Assembly (NCBI RefSeq): GCF_036188265.1
Contig: NZ_CP108093.1
Span: forward strand, 5,857,001 to 5,921,000
Origin: Streptomyces sp. NBC_00247
GTDB lineage: Bacteria > Actinomycetota > Actinomycetes > Streptomycetales > Streptomycetaceae
DNA length: 64,000 bases
Reading direction: 5' to 3'
Positions 42,665 through 50,907 of the stretch are shown here, piece by piece. The notes beneath the pieces were generated by a model. That model saw only the letters and a list, made by a program, of their open reading frames with translations, was not told the DNA's origin and searched no databases. The position numbers and the translations under genes were made by a program. Numbering within the stretch: the stretch's first letter is position 1; every line of letters starts with the position of its first letter.

Positions 42665-44317
42665 TCAGCGCACCGGGGCGTCGGCCCGTTCGACCTTCTG
42701 GGTGCCGTTGAGCGTGCGGTACGAGCGGGCCCAGGCGGCCGTGGCGTCCTGGCGGGTCTTGTCGGAGACCGTGTAGTAGTCCATCTGTGAGCGCTCGGCC
42801 GTCACGTCGAGGACCCCGTAACCGTGGCCGTCCATGTCCACCCACTTCACGTGGCGGTTGGCGGCCTTCACCGCCAGGGCGGCGACCTCGGAGACCGTGT
42901 GCGCGGGGACCTTCAGGATGTCGTCCAGGTTGTCCGAGGTCACCGAGGTCACCACGAACTCGGTGGCGGCGGACGCCGACAGCGGGTAGGTCGCGGCTTT
43001 GACGGGCACGTCGTTGGCCCACGCCATGTGGATGTCGCCGGTCAGGAAGACCGTGTTGGTCACCGACCTGGTCCGCAGGTGGTCGATCAGCTCCTTGCGG
43101 TCGTCGGTGTAGCCGTCCCACTGGTCGACGTTGACGGCCAGGCCGCCGCCGGGCAGGCCCAGCAACTCCGCGAGCGGCGCGAGCACGTCGGCGGGGACGG
43201 AGCCGAAGGCGACCGGGGAGATCATCACGGACGTACCCACCAGCTTCCAGGTGGCCGCCGACCCGGCGAGACCGGCCTTCAGCCACTCCAGTTGGGCCCG
43301 GCCGGTGATCGTGCGCTCCGGGTCGTCGACCGACCCGCTGCCGATCGACGCCTGCGCGGAGCGGAAGCTGCGCAGGTCGAGCAGGTGCAGCTCGGCGAGG
43401 CTGCCGAAGGAGAGCCGGCGGTAGACGGTGCCCTCGGTGGAGGCACGGACCGGCATCCACTCGAAGTACGCCTGCTTGGCCGCCGCGACCCGGCCCGCCC
43501 AGGCGCCCTCCGTCCCCGGGGTGTGGTTCTCGGCGCCGCCGGACCAGGCGTCGTTGGCGAACTCGTGGTCGTCCCAGATCGCTATCACCGGGTGGGCGGC
43601 GTGCAGGGCCCGGAGGTCGGCGTCCGTCTTGTACGTGGCGTGCCGGACGCGGTAGTCGGCCAGGGTGAGGATCTCGTGCAAAGGGGAGTGCGGGCGCACG
43701 ACGGTGTCGCCGTGGGCGTAACCGCCGGACGCGTACTCGTAGATGTAGTCGCCGAGGTGCAGCACGGCGTCCAGGTCGGCGCGGGCCGCGAGGTGCCGGT
43801 ACGGGGAGAAGTAGCCGGCCTCCCAGTTGGCGCAGGACACCACGCCGAAGCGCACCCCGGGCGTCGCCGCACCGGCGGCGGGCGCCGTGCGGGTCCGGCC
43901 CGCGGGGGAGAGGATCTGCCCGGCGGCGGCCGAGAAGCGGAACCAGTAGGCGGTGGCCGGGCGCAGCCCCCGGACGTCCGCCTTGACGGTGTGGTCGGAC
44001 GCGGCCCGGGCGATGGACGTACCGGAGGCGACCGTCCGGGAGAAGGCCTTGTCCTCGGCGATCTCCCAGCCGACCGGGGTGTCCGCGCCGAGGCCGGAGC
44101 CGGGTACGGCGTCCGGGGAGGGCGTGACGCGGGTCCACAGGAGGACGCCGTCCGGGAGGGGGTCGCCGGAGGCCACACCGTGCAGGAAGGCCGGCCCGTC
44201 GGCGGCCCGTGCGGCGGTCGCGCCGAGCAGGACGGGGGCGGCGACGGCCGTGGCGGCGGCAGCCTTGACGACCGTGCGACGGCTGGGTGCGGATGCGGGC
44301 GCGTGTTGTGTGGTCAC
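42665..44317 (-). CDS. phoD: PhoD-type secreted alkaline phosphatase/phosphodiesterase
   Basis: A 550-residue enzyme from GTG 44317; a TTG at 44347 is the alternative. The Tat signal peptide is visible as SRRTVVKAA near the N-terminus, then a hydrophobic stretch ending AARAA, fitting export of a folded metalloenzyme. The PhoD N-terminal domain has FLHGVASGDPLPDGVLLWTR, the catalytic part RFGVVSCANWEAGYFSPYRH, LHLGDYIYEY, IWDDHEFANDAW and TGDIHMAWAND, which bear the Ca/Fe ligands. It releases phosphate from diester and monoester substrates outside the cell. Phosphate limitation control (PhoP) is typical of the family but no clear PHO box is seen. Confidence 0.9.
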   Translation of the reverse strand: MTTQHAPASAPSRRTVVKAAAATAVAAPVLLGATAARAADGPAFLHGVASGDPLPDGVLLWTRVTPSPDAVPGSGLGADTPVGWEIAEDKAFSRTVASGTSIARAASDHTVKADVRGLRPATAYWFRFSAAAGQILSPAGRTRTAPAAGAATPGVRFGVVSCANWEAGYFSPYRHLAARADLDAVLHLGDYIYEYASGGYAHGDTVVRPHSPLHEILTLADYRVRHATYKTDADLRALHAAHPVIAIWDDHEFANDAWSGGAENHTPGTEGAWAGRVAAAKQAYFEWMPVRASTEGTVYRRLSFGSLAELHLLDLRSFRSAQASIGSGSVDDPERTITGRAQLEWLKAGLAGSAATWKLVGTSVMISPVAFGSVPADVLAPLAELLGLPGGGLAVNVDQWDGYTDDRKELIDHLRTRSVTNTVFLTGDIHMAWANDVPVKAATYPLSASAATEFVVTSVTSDNLDDILKVPAHTVSEVAALAVKAANRHVKWVDMDGHGYGVLDVTAERSQMDYYTVSDKTRQDATAAWARSYRTLNGTQKVERADAPVR

Positions 44318-44464
44318 GGGCGCACACGCTACTGACGAGTAAGGCAAACTGGTGTGCGAACAGCAGAAGTTCGCCGAGCCGTCGGAATCCGGTCGCCCCG
44401 CGTTGTGGCGGTGGTCCGCGGACCCGGCGCCGCGCGGCCCGTGCGCGGAGGGGCGGACCGGGGG

Positions 44465-45505
44465 TCAGGCCTTGGGCGGCCTCGGGGCGAGCAGCCGGGC
44501 GTCCATCTCGCCCTCCTCGAAGAGCCGGGACGCCGGACCGACGATCAGCGGGTCCGGGACGCCGACCACGGACGTGTCCTTGCCCGGGTAGTCGAAGCGG
44601 TCCAGTACGTGCCGCATCGCCTCCAGCCGCGCCCGCTTCTTGTCGTTGCTCTTCACCACCGTCCAAGGCGCGTCGGCCGTGTCGGTGTGGAAGAGCATCA
44701 GCTCCTTGGCCTCGGTGTACGCGTCCCACTTGTCGAGCGACGCCAGGTCGACCGGGCTCAGCTTCCAGCGGCGCACCGGGTCGATCTGCCGGATCATGAA
44801 ACGGTTGCGCTGCTCGTTGCGGGAGACCGAGAACCAGAACTTCACGATGTGGATGCCGTCGCGGACCAGCATCCGCTCGAACCCCGGGGCCTGGTGCATG
44901 AACTCCAGGTACTCGCGGGTGGTGCAGAAACCCATCACCCGCTCCACCCCGGCCCGGTTGTACCAGGACCGGTCGAAGAGGACGATCTCGCCCGCCGTCG
45001 GAAGGTGGACCGCGTACCGCTGGAAGTACCACTGGGAGGACTCGCGTTCGGTCGGCTTCTCCAGAGCCACCACCCGGGCGCCGCGCGGGTTGAGATGCTC
45101 GGTGAACCGCTTGATGGTGCCGCCCTTGCCGGCCGCGTCCCGCCCCTCGAAGAGGATCACCAGCCGCTCGTCGTGCTCCTTCACCCAGTGCTGGAGCTTG
45201 ATCAGCTCGATCTGGAGGGCGCGTTTTTGCTTGTCGTACGTCTTGCGGCCGAGCTTTTGCGGATAGGGGTAGTCCTCCCGCCAGGCGTCCCGGGCGCGGC
45301 CCTCCGGGGTGACCAGCTCCGGGTCGTCGTCGCCCCGCTCGTGGAGCCCGAACCCCTCCAGGTGCGGTCCGCCGAACCGGGCGGCACGGTCCGCCTCCGA
45401 CCCGGGCGGGGAGTCGTCCGGCACGGGCTTCGACCCGGCGGATCCCCGCCGGGCCGTCCGTGCGCGCCCGTCAGACCCGCCCGGTTTCCTGCTGCTCGAC
45501 GCCAT
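44465..45505 (-). CDS. ppk2: Polyphosphate kinase 2
   Basis: A 346-residue PPK2 with a disordered 75-residue front. Walker A is GRDAAGKGGT (121-130), followed by FDRSWYNRAG (177-186), ESSQWYFQRYAVHLPTAGEI and KFWFSVSRNEQRNRF, all PPK2 markers. The enzyme moves phosphate between polyphosphate and nucleotides, mostly making (d)NTP or NDP from polyphosphate. It overlaps the exporter gene by 35 bases. Its neighbour is phoD, so this segment groups two phosphate-metabolism genes. Confidence 0.93.
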   Translation of the reverse strand: MASSSRKPGGSDGRARTARRGSAGSKPVPDDSPPGSEADRAARFGGPHLEGFGLHERGDDDPELVTPEGRARDAWREDYPYPQKLGRKTYDKQKRALQIELIKLQHWVKEHDERLVILFEGRDAAGKGGTIKRFTEHLNPRGARVVALEKPTERESSQWYFQRYAVHLPTAGEIVLFDRSWYNRAGVERVMGFCTTREYLEFMHQAPGFERMLVRDGIHIVKFWFSVSRNEQRNRFMIRQIDPVRRWKLSPVDLASLDKWDAYTEAKELMLFHTDTADAPWTVVKSNDKKRARLEAMRHVLDRFDYPGKDTSVVGVPDPLIVGPASRLFEEGEMDARLLAPRPPKA

Positions 45506-46454
45506 CGGGGGCTCCCTCCACCGGCTCGGCCACGACCTTCCGCGTCCGCCCAGTCTGCGGACGGGTCCGGGAGACCGCCACCCCTGCCAGGCAGAGCAGC
45601 CCGCCGAGGACGGAGAGCGCGGCCGGTACCTCGTCGAGCACCAGCCACGACATCAGCACCACGAGAGCGGGCACCGCGTAGGTGGTGGAGCCCATCCGCC
45701 CGGCGGTGGTGCGCGCCAGCGCGTACGCCCAGGTGGTGAAGGCGAGCGCGGTCGGGAAGACGCCCAGATAGATCATGTTGAGAGTGGCGGAGAGCGGGGC
45801 GTCGGCGGCCTCGTGGACCAGCACCCCGGTGAACGGAAGGCAGCCCGCCGCGCCGATCAGGCAGCCGAATGCGGTGACCTGGAGGGGTGAACCGTGCTCC
45901 AGCGCGGGCTTCTGCGCGACCACGCCCGCCGCGTAGGTGAGGGCGGCGACGAAACAGAGCAGCACCCCGAGCACCGAGGAACCGCCGTGGCCCGACATGG
46001 ACAGACCGACGACGACGGCGCCCGCGAAGGACACCCCCATGCCCCCGAGCAGCCTGCGCGGCAGCCCCTCGCCCAGCAGCCGGGCCCCGAGCAGCGCGAT
46101 CAGGATCGGACCGATGTTGACCACCATCGCGGCGGTCCCGGCGTCCACCTCCTGCTCGCCCCAGTTGAGCACCACCATGTAGAGGCCGAACCAGAGGAGC
46201 CCGGAGACGACGATGCCGGGCCAGGCACCGCGCGCCGGCAGCCCCTCGCGGCGTACGAGCAACAGGGCGACGAGCACCACGGAACCCGCCAGCAGCCGGC
46301 CGAGGGCGAGCGCTCCGGGGGAGTAGGCCTCGCCCGCGCTGCGGATGGAGACGAACGCGGTCGCCCACAGCACGACGGTGAAGCAGGCGGCGGCGACGGC
46401 CCGCCGGTCGGGGCCGGAGCGGGGCGGATCAGTGGGTACGGGCGGTGTGGTCAT
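45471..46454 (-). CDS. EamA/DMT-family transporter
   Basis: A 327-residue permease from ATG 46454. It has ten predicted membrane helices arranged as two five-helix EamA repeats; the first holds VVLWATAFVSIRSAGEAYSP, the second LLCFVAALTYAAGVVAQKPA. The C-terminus is short and charged. DMT transporters of this type export amino acids, drugs or metabolites; the substrate is not clear. It overlaps ppk2 downstream by 35 bases. A TetR gene on the same strand lies 68 bases upstream. Confidence 0.88.
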   Translation of the reverse strand: MTTPPVPTDPPRSGPDRRAVAAACFTVVLWATAFVSIRSAGEAYSPGALALGRLLAGSVVLVALLLVRREGLPARGAWPGIVVSGLLWFGLYMVVLNWGEQEVDAGTAAMVVNIGPILIALLGARLLGEGLPRRLLGGMGVSFAGAVVVGLSMSGHGGSSVLGVLLCFVAALTYAAGVVAQKPALEHGSPLQVTAFGCLIGAAGCLPFTGVLVHEAADAPLSATLNMIYLGVFPTALAFTTWAYALARTTAGRMGSTTYAVPALVVLMSWLVLDEVPAALSVLGGLLCLAGVAVSRTRPQTGRTRKVVAEPVEGAPDGVEQQETGRV

Positions 46455-46522
46455 GCGAGGAAGGTACGGTGCGCGGGGATCGGCCCGCACCGGACGTCCA
46501 CGGGGCGGTCGGGGCCCGGGCC

Positions 46523-47185
46523 TCAGTGCCGCGTCGTCCCCGGGCGCCGGTCCAGTCGCGCGTACTGGAGCGCCAGCCCGTCGAGCAGCGCCCGCAGCCC
46601 CGTCTCGAAGGCGCCCTCGTCCACCTGCTGGCGCCGGTCGGCGAGGAGGTGGGCCTGGCCGAGGTGCGGGTAGTCGGCGGGGTCGTACGCCGTCTCGTCG
46701 TCCACGAAACCCCGCGCGAAGGACCCCAGTGCGGAGCCGGTGACGAAGTACCGCATCAGCGCTCCGATGTGCGTGGCCTGGGCGCGCGGCCAGCCCGCGT
46801 CCACCATCGCGCCGAACACCGCGTCGGCCACCCGCAGCCCGGCGGGCCGGCGCCCGGGGCCCTGCGCCAGGACCGGCACGATGTGCGGATGCGCGGAGAG
46901 CGCGGCCCGGTACGAGACGGCCCAGTCGTGCAGGGCGGAGCGCCAGTCGCGCGGATCGCCCGCGTCGAACATCGACAGGTCGACCTGGGCGGACACCGCG
47001 TCGGCGACCGCGTCGAGGATCTCGTCCTTGTTCCGGAAGTGGTTGTACAGCGACGGTCCGCTGACCCCCAGCCCGGCGGCGAGCCGCCGGGTGGAGAGGG
47101 CACCGAGTCCCTCCGCGTCCACGAGCGCGCCCGCCGCCTCGACGATCCGTTCTCGGCTCAGGAGGGGGGTACGAGGTCGGGCCAT
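46523..47185 (-). CDS. TetR-family transcriptional regulator
   Basis: A 220-residue repressor; ATG 47185 is chosen (ARPRTPLLSRERIVEAAGAL). The TetR helix-turn-helix is RIVEAAGALVDAEGLGALST and RRLAAGLGVSGPSLYNHFRN. The C-terminal TetR_C part (TGSALGSFARGFVDD) is of a tetracycline-repressor-like type. A TACTAT -10-like box ends 6 bases before ATG, so the message may be leaderless. It heads the EamA-ppk2 strand segment and is divergent from the DUF-like membrane gene and the acyl-CoA dehydrogenase; its target is not clear. Confidence 0.87.
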   Translation of the reverse strand: MARPRTPLLSRERIVEAAGALVDAEGLGALSTRRLAAGLGVSGPSLYNHFRNKDEILDAVADAVSAQVDLSMFDAGDPRDWRSALHDWAVSYRAALSAHPHIVPVLAQGPGRRPAGLRVADAVFGAMVDAGWPRAQATHIGALMRYFVTGSALGSFARGFVDDETAYDPADYPHLGQAHLLADRRQQVDEGAFETGLRALLDGLALQYARLDRRPGTTRH

Positions 47186-47233
47186 GCGGCACATAGTAGG
47201 GCCTGGCCGCCGGGAACCCGCAGGTGATCGGCG

Positions 47234-47557
47234 CTACTCCATGGTGACCCAGCGGATCACGGCGACGACGCCCAGCACTGGCGCGGGTGCTGTCCACCAC
47301 CAGCCCATCGCCCTGCGGACCGAGGGCAGCGCCACCAGCCCGGCCGCCGTCCCGCCCGCCAGGAGCGTGAGGACGCACGACAGGGCGATGGCCGCCCGGG
47401 CCCCGTCGTCCCAGCCGCCCGAGGGGCGGATCGACAAGGCCGTGTACAGGAAGAAGCCCGCGATCAGATACAGGATCGCCAGCGGGACGGACATGACCAG
47501 GCGCAGCCGGCCCTCGTCCTCCGGGAGGTCCAAACCCTCTTCGTGTGCGGCCGTCAA
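47234..47557 (-). CDS. Small membrane protein, unknown
   Basis: A 107-residue protein with three predicted membrane spans (VPLAILYLIAGFFLYTALS, AAIALSCVLTLLAGGTAAGL, APVLGVVAVIRWV) and a charged N-terminus, MTAAHEEGLDLPEDEGRLRL. I do not recognise a family. It lies between the TetR gene and the acyl-CoA dehydrogenase promoter region on the minus strand. Confidence 0.65.
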   Translation of the reverse strand: MTAAHEEGLDLPEDEGRLRLVMSVPLAILYLIAGFFLYTALSIRPSGGWDDGARAAIALSCVLTLLAGGTAAGLVALPSVRRAMGWWWTAPAPVLGVVAVIRWVTME

Positions 47558-47754
47558 TCCGGTTCCCCTTCCGGGTGGTCGGGGCCGGCGGAGGGACGGT
47601 GCCCGCCCCTTGCGCGGGAGGCGAGGGAATCTAGCAGGGCGCGGGGCAGGACCGATCGCTCCGGCCGGAGTTGGCCGAATAGAGCTGCGGAGACCGCCGG
47701 GACGCGGAGGGCTTGCGCCGCACGGCCCGGCGGCACATAGTGGGCTGCGACAAG

Positions 47755-47773
47755 AAACTAGCAGTGCTAATTT
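47755..47773. promoter_or_regulatory. Candidate operator AAACTA-type palindrome upstream of the acyl-CoA dehydrogenase
   Basis: AAACTAGCAGTGCTAATTT (19 bp), 62 bases before ATG 47836; its two halves are 8/9 matching. It is 16/19 identical to the element at 39882-39900 and adjoins a TAAAGT -10-like box at 47773-47778, as a repressor site would. Confidence 0.55.
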
Positions 47774-47835
47774 AAAGTGTCGGCGGGGTCGGCGGCCCGC
47801 TGGGAGCGGCGCCCGACGCGGAGGAGTGGAGTCCG

Positions 47836-48987
47836 ATGAACCTGGAGCTCAGCGAGGAACAGGAAGCGGTCCGCCGACTGGCAAGGGACTTCGTGACCCG
47901 GGAGGTCACCCCGCACGTCGCCGCCTGGGACCGTGCCGAGAATGTCGACAAGTCGATTGTGAAGAGGCTGGGCGCTCTGGGATTCCTCGGGCTCACCGTG
48001 CCGGAGGAGTACGGCGGCTCCGGCGGTGACCACCTCGCGTACTGCCTGGTCACCGAGGAACTGGGGCGCGGCGACTCCTCGGTGCGCGGCATCGTCTCCG
48101 TCTCCCTCGGCCTGGTCGCCAAGACCGTCGCCGCCTGGGGCGACGAGGAGCAGAAGCGCCGCTGGCTGCCCGGCCTCACCGCCGGGGACCTGATCGGCTG
48201 CTTCGGGCTCACCGAACCCGGCACCGGTTCGGACGCGGGGAACCTCGCGACCAAGGCCGTACGCGACGGCGACGACTACGTCATCGACGGAACCAAGATG
48301 TTCATCACCAACGGCACCTGGGCCGATGTGGTGCTGCTCTTCGCCCGTACCAACGACGCCCCGGGCCACAAGGGCGTCTCCGCTTTCCTGGTGCCCACCG
48401 ACACCCCGGGCCTCACCCGCAACACCGTCCACGGCAAGCTCGGTCTGCGGGGCCAGGCCACCGCCGAACTGGTCCTGCAGGGGGTCAGGGTCCCCGCGTC
48501 CGCGCTGATGGGCCCCGAGGGCAAGGGGTTCTCGATCGCGATGTCCGCGCTGGCCAAGGGGCGCATGTCGGTGGCCGCCGGGTGCGTGGGGATCGCGCAG
48601 GCGGCCCTGGACGCGGCGGTCGGTTACGCGTCCGAGCGGCAGCAGTTCGGCAAGCCCATCGCGAGCTACCAGCTGGTCCAGGAACTCATCAGCGACATCG
48701 CCGTGGACGTGGACGCCGCCCGCCTCCTCACCTGGCGGGTCGCCGATCTGGTCGACCGGGGCGAGCCTTTCGCCACCGCCGCCTCCCAGGCCAAGCTCTT
48801 CGCCTCGGAAGCCGCGGTCCGCTCCGCCAACAACGCCCTCCAGGTGTTCGGCGGGTACGGCTACATCGACGAGTACCCGGTGGGCAAGCTGGTCCGCGAT
48901 GCCCGGGTGATGACCCTCTACGAGGGCACCAGTCAGATCCAGAAGCTGATCATCGGCCGCGCGCTGACCGGGGTCTCCGCCTTCTGA
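47836..48987 (+). CDS. Acyl-CoA dehydrogenase
   Basis: A 383-residue flavoenzyme that oxidises acyl-CoA to enoyl-CoA and passes electrons to ETF. GLTEPGTGSDAGNL and FITNGTWADVVLL are in the FAD-binding middle domain, GFSIAMSALAKGRMSVAAGC opens the C-terminal helices, and the catalytic base Glu363 is in YEGTSQIQ, the place used by short- and medium-chain enzymes. ATG 47836 has GGAGTGGAG upstream. It appears alone in its transcript, with an operator-like element before it. Confidence 0.94.
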   Translation: MNLELSEEQEAVRRLARDFVTREVTPHVAAWDRAENVDKSIVKRLGALGFLGLTVPEEYGGSGGDHLAYCLVTEELGRGDSSVRGIVSVSLGLVAKTVAAWGDEEQKRRWLPGLTAGDLIGCFGLTEPGTGSDAGNLATKAVRDGDDYVIDGTKMFITNGTWADVVLLFARTNDAPGHKGVSAFLVPTDTPGLTRNTVHGKLGLRGQATAELVLQGVRVPASALMGPEGKGFSIAMSALAKGRMSVAAGCVGIAQAALDAAVGYASERQQFGKPIASYQLVQELISDIAVDVDAARLLTWRVADLVDRGEPFATAASQAKLFASEAAVRSANNALQVFGGYGYIDEYPVGKLVRDARVMTLYEGTSQIQKLIIGRALTGVSAF

Positions 48988-49102
48988 CCGCCGCCCGCCG
49001 CGTCGCCCGGCCGCCTTTCCCAGCCGCCCCGCACCGGGCCTGAGTACGGCGGTGAGTACCGGCACGGATGCGGCGGCCCGCCGGGCGGCGGAAGCTCTGG
49101 GC

Positions 49103-49393
49103 ATGAGCGACACGACATCCGTCAAGCAGCAGAACACCGGCGCCTACTACGGCCAGGCCGTCGCCTCCTTCGGGGTGGCGATGGGCGCGGTGGCCCTCGG
49201 GATCTTCTTCCTCGACGCGGACGCCTGGGTGCGGGCCTTCCTCGCCATCGGCGTCCTCTACCTCGTCACCTCGTGCTTCACCCTCGCCAAGGTCATCCGC
49301 GACCGCCAGGAGGAGGGCAGGATCGTCAGCCGCGTCGACCAGGCGCGACTGGAGAAGATCCTCGCCGAGCACGACCCCTTCCAGAAGCTCTGA
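49103..49393 (+). CDS. YiaA/YiaB-family inner membrane protein
   Basis: A 96-residue membrane protein from ATG 49103, in preference to an in-frame GTG/ATG at 49052 that lacks a good ribosome site. It shows two hydrophobic spans (YYGQAVASFGVAMGAVALGI and VRAFLAIGVLYLVTSCFTLA) and the conserved tail KVIRDRQEEGRIVSRVDQAR of the YiaA/YiaB domain. The role is unknown. A partly imperfect hairpin follows. Confidence 0.82.
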   Translation: MSDTTSVKQQNTGAYYGQAVASFGVAMGAVALGIFFLDADAWVRAFLAIGVLYLVTSCFTLAKVIRDRQEEGRIVSRVDQARLEKILAEHDPFQKL

Positions 49394-49433
49394 CCCCCGG
49401 CTCGGGCCCGCACGCCCCGCCCGCTCCCCTCGC

Positions 49434-49474
49434 CGCCCCCGAGGTCCCCGGTAACCCCGGCGATCTCGGGGGCG
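49434..49474 (+). terminator. Hairpin after the YiaA-like gene
   Basis: A 10-bp perfect outer stem (49434-49443 with 49465-49474) enclosing a weaker inner fold, 40 bases after the YiaA-like stop. Confidence 0.5.
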
Positions 49475-49538
49475 CAACCGTTTCACCGCTTCCCACCTCC
49501 CCCTTTCGCGCGGGCGGCGCTATCCTGCGGGCGAGATC

Positions 49539-49554
49539 CTAAGCGCTTGCTCAG
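49539..49554. promoter_or_regulatory. Operator-like element CTAAGCGCTTGCTCAG before the TetR gene
   Basis: A 16-bp element that is a dyad of the form CTnAGC-N4-GCTnAG. The identical 16 bases occur at 50823-50838 upstream of the MaoC gene. It lies 47 bases before ATG 49602 and 8 bases ahead of a TATGGT -10-like box. Confidence 0.65.
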
Positions 49555-49601
49555 GGTCGGGGTATGGTGTTCGTCCGGTGGACGGAGAGGGGCGCGTGAC
49601 G

Positions 49602-50225
49602 ATGGGTACGGCGCAGGAGACCGACGGCCAGGAGACGCCGTGGGGCGAAGTGACCCCCGAAGCCGCCCGGCGGCTTCTCGTGGCGGCGGTCGAGGCCTTC
49701 GCCGAGCGCGGCTACCACGCGACGACCACCCGTGACATCGCCGGCCGGGCCGGCATGAGCCCGGCGGCCCTCTACATCCACTACAAGACGAAGGAAGAGC
49801 TGCTCCACCGGATCAGCCGCATCGGCCACGACCGCGCGCTCTCCCTGCTGGACGCGGCGGTGGACGCCGAAGGCACTGCCTCGGACCGGCTCGCCACGGC
49901 CGTACGGGCCTTCGTCCACTGGCACGCCGAGCGCTTCGCCACCGCGCGGGTGGTGCAGTACGAACTCGACGCGCTGAGCGACGAACACCGCGCCGAGATC
50001 ATCGAACTGCGGCGGCGCACCGACGCGGTGATGCGGCGGATCATCAAGGACGGTGTGGAGACGGGGGAGTTCGACGTCCCCGACGTGCCCGGTACCGCGC
50101 TCGCCGTGCTCTCCCTCTGCATCGACGTCTCGCGCTGGTTCAACGCGCAGGGCAGCCGGACGCCGGAGGAGGTCGGCGCGCTCTACGTGGACCTGGTGCT
50201 GCGCATGGTCGGTGCTCCGAAGTAG
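49602..50225 (+). CDS. TetR-family regulator, probably of acyl-CoA metabolism
   Basis: A 207-residue repressor; ATG 49602 has GGAGAGGGG 9 bases upstream, and GTG 49596 or 49578 are alternatives. Helix-turn-helix RLLVAAVEAFAERGYHATTT followed by RDIAGRAGMSPAALYIHYKT. The rest is a TetR_C helical domain (AFVHWHAERFATARVVQYEL). The same operator-like 16-mer precedes this gene and the convergent MaoC hydratase gene, pointing to auto-regulation and control of MaoC. A strong bidirectional terminator lies between the two stops. Confidence 0.9.
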   Translation: MGTAQETDGQETPWGEVTPEAARRLLVAAVEAFAERGYHATTTRDIAGRAGMSPAALYIHYKTKEELLHRISRIGHDRALSLLDAAVDAEGTASDRLATAVRAFVHWHAERFATARVVQYELDALSDEHRAEIIELRRRTDAVMRRIIKDGVETGEFDVPDVPGTALAVLSLCIDVSRWFNAQGSRTPEEVGALYVDLVLRMVGAPK

Positions 50226-50253
50226 GACTCCGCGCGAGTCACGGACATGCGGC

Positions 50254-50293
50254 GGGCCCGCCGCACCCCGCGTCCTCGGGGTGCGGCGGGCCC
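50254..50293. terminator. Bidirectional terminator between TetR and MaoC genes
   Basis: A perfect 17-bp GC stem (50254-50270 with 50277-50293) with a 6-base loop CGTCCT in the gap of convergent genes. Confidence 0.85.
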
Positions 50294-50324
50294 GTGGCCG
50301 TGAGGCCCGTGCCGGGGTGATCGC

Positions 50325-50786
50325 TCAGAAGTAGTAGCGGGACACCGACTCGGCGACGCAGGCCGGCTTCTCGCCGCCCTCACGCTCCACGGTGACGACC
50401 GCCGTGATCTGCACCCCGCCGCCCGCTTCCTCGACGGACTTCAGTACGGCGGTGGCGCGCAGCCGCGATCCGACCGGGACGGTGGAGGGGAAGCGCACCT
50501 TGTTGGTGCCGTAGTTGATGCCCATCTTCGCGCCCTCGACCGACATGACCTGCGGGACGAGTGCCGGGAGCAGGGAGAGCGTCAGGTATCCGTGGGCGAT
50601 CGTGGTGCCGAACGGGCCGGTCGCCGCGCGCTCGGGATCGACATGGATCCACTGGTGGTCGCCGGTCGCCTCGGCGAACTGGTCGATCCGCTTCTGGTCG
50701 ATCTCCAGCCAGTCGCTGTGCCCCAGCTGCTCGCCCACACCGTCGCGGAGCTCCTGTGCGGAGGTGAAGATCTTCGGCTCTGCCAT
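50325..50786 (-). CDS. MaoC-family (R)-specific enoyl-CoA hydratase/dehydratase
   Basis: A 153-residue hotdog-fold protein from ATG 50786. The hydratase 2 motif is FAEATGDHQWIHVDPERA, with the catalytic pair Asp43 and His48, then GPFGTTIAHGYLTLSLLPAL. It adds water to trans-2-enoyl-CoA substrates, in fatty acid or polyketide-type breakdown. It stands alone; its promoter has the CTAAGCGCTTGCTCAG element shared with the TetR gene. Confidence 0.92.
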   Translation of the reverse strand: MAEPKIFTSAQELRDGVGEQLGHSDWLEIDQKRIDQFAEATGDHQWIHVDPERAATGPFGTTIAHGYLTLSLLPALVPQVMSVEGAKMGINYGTNKVRFPSTVPVGSRLRATAVLKSVEEAGGGVQITAVVTVEREGGEKPACVAESVSRYYF

Positions 50787-50822
50787 GGTCCTGGTCCTGC
50801 CTTCCGGCTCACTGCTCGATGT

Positions 50823-50838
50823 CTAAGCGCTTGCTCAG
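50823..50838. promoter_or_regulatory. Operator-like element CTAAGCGCTTGCTCAG before the MaoC gene
   Basis: The same 16 bases as at 49539-49554, here 36 bases before the MaoC start on the minus strand. Confidence 0.65.
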
Positions 50839-50907
50839 CATGGAGTGGTCACCGGCTCCTGTCAACGAAGTGGGGAGGTGCCATCGCGTGCGCAGTAGGT
50901 TCGGGGG

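Noticed and set aside
44318..44464. Possible PHO box (PhoP site) upstream of phoD
   Set aside because: Minus strand shows GTTCGCACACCAGTTTGCC, but the two half-like units are 12 bases apart and match the GTTCACC repeat poorly.
47554..47736. A 60-residue minus-strand frame behind a CACTAT box
   Set aside because: Good-looking box, but no ribosome site and a composition expected by chance; no family recognised.
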